64,000 bases of DNA, from assembly GCA_036435485.1 (NCBI GenBank), contig CM071594.1, forward strand, positions 199,046,216 through 199,110,215, in the 5' to 3' direction. Positions within the stretch are counted from its first letter, which is position 1; each line of letters starts with the position of its first letter. The DNA comes from Saposhnikovia divaricata. Lineage: Eukaryota; Streptophyta; Magnoliopsida; Apiales; Apiaceae. A program made the position numbers and the translations under genes. The notes beneath the pieces are model-generated. The model made no database searches. It worked only from the letters and a program-made list of their open reading frames with translations, and was not told the DNA's origin. Shown in pieces: positions 57,591 to 64,000 of the stretch.

Positions 57591-58510
57591 TTTTTTTTAA
57601 CGGGAGACTACCGTAGGTAAGAGCTTCTCCGAGGGTAGTGGGTATAATGGTTAGCTAAAATAATATATAATAATTGTTAGCTAAAATTTGCTGAACCTGT
57701 AAGGGGTTGTGCTACAATGGTATTAGCTATAATGGTTAGCTATAATTTCAAAACAGTATATATTGTGTAATGGATGTGTAGAAATTGATTTAAATGGTAT
57801 ATATTAATGTGTAGGTCTAGTTTAAATATGACATAAAGCTGACATGGAAGTTTTAGCTAATGACTACAACTCAACAAATATAGAAGACGAGATGGAGGAT
57901 ATCTATAATTATTGCTAACAGTTCTGATGGTAGGAGGGCTATATTTTTTAGCTAATATGTATATGAAAGTGACACCTAGACTTTTTAGCTAATCTATATA
58001 ATCTTAATTCCTGAACACAAAGAATTTGGAAAAAGACAATTTCTATCCTTTCCAAATTTGAATTTACACTACTCCAATGTCCTTTTTGGTAAATCTACTT
58101 GAAACATGGATTATCCAGATTTAAAATGGGTATGATCCAACTTTCTAAAATACAAAGAAGTTAGTTATTTTTTATAGGATCCACTAGATCCGATCCATAT
58201 TTCTCAAATCCAATATATCAATACACGTACAATATATCCATATTTCTCAAATCCAATATATCAATACAATGTATAATCATAATCATTACAACATGATTTT
58301 AGGCTTATCACGTTCAATTCTGTTAACCTGCAATCAAACTTTCAAATTCAAAATTACGTGAGATTATCTCTACACACTCACAATCTTCAATCCTTTACCC
58401 ATCCGTTCAAGATTAAATCTTCAAATCAGTTTTCATAACTAATTTCAAGATTAAACCTACGCATTATCTTCTTCACAAACTTCCATCATCAATTTTCCCA
58501 TTGCCGGATC
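57591..58510. other. Region before the autonomous-type Helitron gene
   Basis: No gene seen. GGTTAGCTA and TAGCTAA words recur (57640-57990), suggesting an old MITE. TCTATATAATCTTAATTCC after an A at 57992 is one candidate for the 5' end of the Helitron whose gene follows, but the match to known Helitron starts is weak. Confidence 0.35.
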
Positions 58511-61500
58511 ATGGACAAAGCAGGTATGTTAAAATAAAAACCTTTATTGATATTGGTTTTTTCTTCACATTTTTACTCGTGATTTACTGTCTACCAGGTC
58601 GTAAGCGTGCTCCTTTGGGGCCTGTTTCTCCTTCTTCAACACAAAAGGGTATGATGTTTATATGTTCACGATATTATGATGTTCATGACGTTAGGATTTT
58701 GAGATTGTTTTTGTTTTTCTTAATTTTTTTATATGTAGGACAAAGAAGACGGCCTTCATCAACCTCCTTTAATGATAGTAATGTTCAAGATGGTTCTAAT
58801 AATGAAAATAAGGATCCCAATACTCAGAGTTCCTGTAATCGACAAAGTGGTATTTTTCTCATTGCAATTTTTAATGTTCTTATATTCGCAATGACTGCCA
58901 TATCTGGATTGAAACTTATTTTATTGTTTTCCAATCTACCAAACAGGATCACGACCATTTACTCATCGGAACAAGTTCTCTAACAATCCAACCCCGGCGA
59001 AAAACTTTTCAAATGCTATCAATATGTCTGGTAAGAAATATTGTGCAATTCATATATGTGTACGTGTCTTTCAATATGTTTGGTAAGATATATTATGCAA
59101 TTCATAATATATTTGTTATTAATGTTTGTTTGGAAATTTCAATGTAGGTGGTAATAGTCATGGTTATCTTACGCCATCAGAAAGGAGATTACAAAATGTT
59201 AATTTGTCTGGTAAGATATTCTGTTAATGTTATAGATAGATAGCATACTATTACATTATGTTTTTAAACATGACTATCTTTGCAGATATTGATCCATCAA
59301 GCAATGTTCTGCCAATCAATAGGATGTCGACAGATATAGGTTTTGACAAAAAATTAGTTGTTAATGTTCTCATTTTACCCTAAGAATGTTTTTTTTTTAA
59401 AATTAAAATTATGTGTATACAGGTTTTTACTCAAAGAATGTATTTTCTACTCAGAAATCAGGTCAGTTGTACTTTTACTTTATCAAGTATACTAATTTAT
59501 ATTCATATTCTCGCCTTCGTTATGGCATGATCTTACCTTGCTTCTAACAAATAAATGCATAATTTTATGTGTATTAAATTCTTTTTAGGGAATTCCACTG
59601 TTAGCGGTAATAATGATGGCATTGTTACGCCATCACAAAGGAGGCAGCCTAATGTCAATTTTTCTGGTATTCATTTTCGGTAATCTTTTTGCTTATTGTG
59701 ATTCTGTCAATTTGAGTATTTTAAAAATGTTGTGGTATACAGGGTTAAGTCATCAAACTCCGTTCTCTCGAGTTATTAATTTTAAACAAAGGACGAACAG
59801 CAATATATCTCCTTTCCAGTTACCAACATCGAGGATTTCTCCAATGAAGAATACTAAAGGAAATGTGCCAACAAGACATGTTTTAGGAATGACAAATTCT
59901 GGTAAATGTTGTTTCTCATAAATATTGGTTGTTCAACATTATCAACTGCTTAAGATCATCAAATCTATATAACAATATATTTTTTTTATACAGGAAGTGT
60001 TATTAAGGATACCAGGAAGGTCAATTTGTTGGATCGTTATTCAAGTAATCAGAAAGATCATGCTACATCATCAATTAACACAACAAACTCCATTAGAGAG
60101 AATAGTACAAGTTCAGACATTACTGTTCTTACACCAGATTTAGAACAACTTGGTGTTCGTAGGCCAGGTTATGTATTATTTTGAAATAGAACTATGATTC
60201 TATATGTTTCTGTTATACACACTATATGTAAATCTAATATTAAACAATTTGTTGTACAGTTTGGTTCCCATCACAATCTTCTTCCGGAGTTAAGAACTTG
60301 ATGAATTCCTTTGATGCTGTTGGGAATGAAACATATGAACAAAATCCAAAATCTTTAAGTAAATGCTTTAAACAACACTAATGCAACATTATTACAAATC
60401 TCAAATCTTATTCTGCATATTTTACATTTGTAGGTGATGCATCTACAACATCCCGTTTGAAAACTGGCCGAAACAATCAAGCAAAAAGGAAAGAGGTTTC
60501 TACCAACAGTCAGCAATTGAGGGATAAAATCCCTTCTGGTATGTATCACTATTGTATAAATCCTTTATTTCAACATAACCAACTATTTTTCTCTGTAATA
60601 CTACTTTTCAACAGATGAGTTTGTTGATGAAAAGGATGAGATGCATATAGGTATGTTCATTATTTATTTACAAGACATTTTTTTTATAATCAAACTATAT
60701 ACGTCTTATATTGTTTATGCGTCTTTTAATATGTGCAGACGATATTGATGATGTTGAGTTAGATGCTGAAGAGCAAGGTACTTTCAACATTTGTTTGTTT
60801 GTCTTATTACAAACACGGTTGATTAATATTTATGTTTAAAATTGATATTTAATATATTCATTTATTGTCATTGTCAGATGGTCGTGGACAATATGTCATG
60901 GATGATGAAAATGATTCTAAAAACAACAAACCAGGTTTAACATTTATGACAGATTCATATATTATTATGAATACTCATTTATTTATTAGTTCTTGAATTA
61001 TGATAGATTTTTGGGAAGGGTACATGGATCTTGGTCCGCCAACAAAAGTTTGTCGAAAATGTAAATCAGTGATGTGGAATGAGGAGCGCAATAATAAAGG
61101 AGCCAAAAATAGTGAGCCCACATTTTCATTATGTTGTAGGGATGGTCAGGTAGCTATTGAACCAGAGAAACAACCTCCTCCTTATTTGGCTGCACTATTG
61201 TCAGGTGGAGAGAAGACATCACATTTTCTCAATAACATAAGGACGTACAATTCCATGTTCCAGTTTACGTCTATTGGTGGCAAAATAGATAAGAAAATAA
61301 ACAATGGAAAAGGTCCTTATTGCTTTAAATTAAATGGTCAAAACTATCATCTTATTGGTACCCTCAAGCCAAAGGAAGGAGAATCTCCAAAATTCTGCCA
61401 ATTATACATATATGATACGGAGAACGAGCTCCAAAATCGTATAAATGCAGTTAATGGTAGTGACCAACTTGATCCAGAAATTATTCAAAGTCTGTTAGAA

Positions 61501-63933
61501 ATGCTTGATGAACACAACAAATGTGCAAGAGGTTTTCGTTTTGCAAGGGATCGTTTAAAACTTGATGAATCAGATGAATTTGATCTACAATTACTCCACT
61601 CCAGATCTGCATCAGGAAGGACCAATCATGTCATAGAATCCAATGATGTTGCAGCATTAATTGTTGGTGATGCAGATGATTGCTCTCCTTTCAGGGATAT
61701 TGTGGTTCAAACCAAACAAATGTATCTTAAGCGAGTATTTGAGACATGTTCTCAATTCATGTCACTCCAGTATCCCTTGCTTTTCCCATATGGTGATGAG
61801 GGTTTTCATCCAAAAATTCCTTTAAATGAAAAAGCACGGAAAGTTGCAACACAAGTTTCTGCTGATGAATGTTCGGATGAAAGTAAAGCTAGAACAAATG
61901 TTTCCATGAGAGAGTATTATGCCTACAAATTAATGATACGTCCCAATGAAGGTAATTTCAGAAATTCTATGTCCAATTTTTAAAATAGCTATCAGCAAAT
62001 AACAATTTTTTTTTATATTTTTATATATTTCACAGGTATGACACTTCATGTTGGTGGAAGGCTTTGGCAACAGTTTGTTGTAGATGCTTTTGCTGCTGTT
62101 GAACAATACAGGCTTGATTGGATAAAGACACATCAACATGTCATACGTTCAGATTTATATAGATCAATTCGTGATCGCATACACAGGGGTGATACAGATT
62201 CATCCAATGTTGGTCAAAATGTCATTTTGCCTGCTACTTTTACAGGCTCACAGAGATATATGAATCAGTATTTCAAAGATTCACTTGCTATATGTCGTAC
62301 AATTGGTCATCCATCTCTTTTTTTGACAATGACTTGCAATACGCAGTGGCCAGAGATTCATAAAATGTTAAAGCACAAACCAGGATTTGATGTTAGTAAT
62401 GCTCCAGATGTTATTTCAAGAGTATTCAAGTTGAAGCTGGACCAACTTATTGATATAATAAAGAAAAAGAATTATTTTGGAAGATGCATTGGAAGTAAGA
62501 TATATATTTAATTGTCACAGTTTTTGAATTTCATTAGAATTTTTATCAGTTTTTACTAATTTTTACTTTGCGTATTTTAAAACAGTTATGCACGTGATTG
62601 AGTTCCAGAAGCGCGGCCTGCCGCATACACACATGCTCATTTGGCTTCATCCGAATGATAGACCTAAGCGCATAGATCAAATTGATGATCTAATATCAGC
62701 TGAGATTCCGGATGAAAAGGTTGATCCCATTGGTTATCATATTGTTAAGAATTTCATGATACATGGACCATGTGGTAAAGACAATATGCAATCTCCATGT
62801 ATGGTAAAGGCAAAATGTATTCGACATTTTCCAAAGAGGTATGCGTAATATCTACACTTATTTTACCAAATTTGTGTGTAATATTCACTATTTTCATGCA
62901 TCATTTTCTTATACTGAACATATTTCCTCATAAATTTATTTATTTATCGTATATTGTCAAAAAATGCAGGTTCAATCCAACCACCTTTTTTGACGATTGT
63001 GGTTTCCCTCAATATCGAAGGCGTAAGCAAAGAAACATTGTCAAAAGGAAAGGTGTGGAATTGGACAATCAGTATGTAGTTCCGTACAACAGAGACTTAT
63101 TGATACGCTTCCACTGTCACATAAATTTGGAAGTTTGCAATAGTAGCAGGTCCTTAAAATATTTATTCAAATATTGCTTGAAGGGACATGATATTGCCAC
63201 AATGATCTTGAAGAAGAAAGGGATTAATGAGAATGGTCCTTCCAGTACTGTACAGAAAAAGGATAATAATGAGATTAAACAGTATCTGGATGGTCGGTAT
63301 GTATGTGCTGTTGAAGCGGCATGGAGGCTTTTCGGTTTTGATATTCACTACAGGTTTCCTGCGGTGGACAGGTTACCAGTACATTGCCCCGGTGAAAAAA
63401 ATGTCACTTTCAACATAAAAGATGATTTGCAAAATATTGCTGCTAAGGCAAGTTCCAAAAACAGCAAATTAGAAGGTTGGTTTTTAGCTAATAAAACACT
63501 TCATGGTGCAAAGGACGTGACGTATATGGAATTCCCACAGCATTTTACGTGGAAAGCTGATCAAGGAAAGTGGAAGCAAAGAGAGAAAGGAAATGTAGTA
63601 GGCAGAATAATTGATATCCACACTTCTGGCGGAGAGACGTTTTTCTTACGAATGCTTTTGATGCAGACGAAAGGTGCTACTTGCTATGAAGATCTACGTA
63701 CGGTTAATGGTAAAGTTTATAATACTTTCAAAGAAGCATGTGACGCACTTGGTCTTCTGAAAGATGATAGACAATGGCATGTGGCTTTAGAGGAGAATGC
63801 AATTAGTGCAATGCCACGGCAATTAAGAGAATTGTTTGTCCACATTTTGACAAACAATACTGTTGCTGATCCTTTGAGATTATGGACAGAACATTGGAAG
63901 ATCATGTCTGAAGATATTCTTTACAATAGATGA
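58511..63933 (+). pseudogene. Helitron Rep-helicase gene, 5' part, with a premature stop
   Basis: Rolling-circle transposase of Helitrons. Nineteen exons: 58511-58523, 58598-58648, 58739-58849, 58947-59030, 59148-59210, 59286-59339, 59423-59461, 59589-59666, 59743-59901, 59994-60167, 60260-60358, 60434-60538, 60615-60650, 60739-60777, 60878-60934, 61007-61951, 62036-62494, 62586-62838 and 62970-63933. They join without frame loss to 1260 codons. Residues 1-390 are a Ser/Asn-rich tail with GRKRAPL near the start and repeated TPSERR/TPSQRR motifs. A Cys-rich motif (CRKCKSVMW) begins exon 16. The Helitron-like Rep domain follows, with PSLFLTMTCNTQWPE, HUH-type PHTHMLIW (His 869 and 871) and candidate catalytic Tyr 1004 and 1008 in KYLFKYCLKG. 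TGA at 63931-63933 ends the frame, but homologous reading continues to a donor at about 63997. The helicase part is outside the window. Confidence 0.88.
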
Positions 63934-64000
63934 ATACTTACCAACAATCACACTCTGCAACTAAGTGATTATGAAATACAAAATTGGTGCTTAGCAGGTA

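Overview
The window is nuclear DNA of a seed plant, most likely a eudicot. The evidence is an intron-containing cellulose-synthase-like C (CSLC) gene, GT-AG introns throughout, AT-rich intergenic DNA, and plant lineages of transposable elements (Tat and Tekay-type Ty3/gypsy, CACTA, hAT, Stowaway and Tourist MITEs, Helitrons). The species cannot be named from the sequence. No tRNA, rRNA or CRISPR locus was seen. All counts and alignments were done by eye.

Region 1 (1-18,397) is a Tat-lineage LTR retrotransposon at 569-18,296 (target duplication AAAAC). It sits inside an older hAT-type MITE that shows only at the flanks. Its gag-pol (1,298-7,235) is broken by frameshifts and stops. Downstream of pol lies a gene on the opposite strand, with introns and its own TATA box. 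A 5.3-kb solo LTR of another Ty3/gypsy family (8,220-13,538, duplication CTTGG) has split that gene. The solo LTR itself carries a MITE, and the 3' LTR of the Tat element carries a 918-bp hAT element.

Region 2 (18,398-29,227) holds the only complete host gene, CSLC at 22,986-26,188 (4 exons, 654 codons). It is predicted to be the Golgi glucan synthase that makes the xyloglucan backbone. A minus-strand Helitron remnant lies upstream and a plus-strand Helitron with a Stowaway MITE lies downstream. A foldback element occupies intron 1.

Region 3 (29,228-55,523) is a nested stack. A Tourist-like MITE (duplication TTA) was split by a 25.9-kb Tekay-like chromovirus on the minus strand, with 3.64-kb LTRs, duplication GAATT and an initiator-Met-tRNA primer site. 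The chromovirus was in turn hit by a 2.7-kb hAT element (duplication GTTCAGGC) and a 9.7-kb CACTA element (duplication TTT). The CACTA element encodes a TNP2-type transposase and a second spliced transposase-related protein. It also carries a captured two-exon fragment of a protein arginine methyltransferase 1 (PRMT1) gene.

Region 4 (55,524-64,000) holds a non-autonomous Helitron (55,592-57,590), then a large Helitron whose Rep-helicase gene starts at 58,511 and runs off the right edge. Eighteen introns can be placed in it, the first seventeen all in phase 1. A stop codon at 63,931-63,933 interrupts an otherwise open frame.

The most noteworthy items are the PRMT1 capture, the promoter-bearing antisense gene in the Tat element, the run of same-phase introns in the Helitron gene, and a chromovirus whose LTRs look much younger than its interior.
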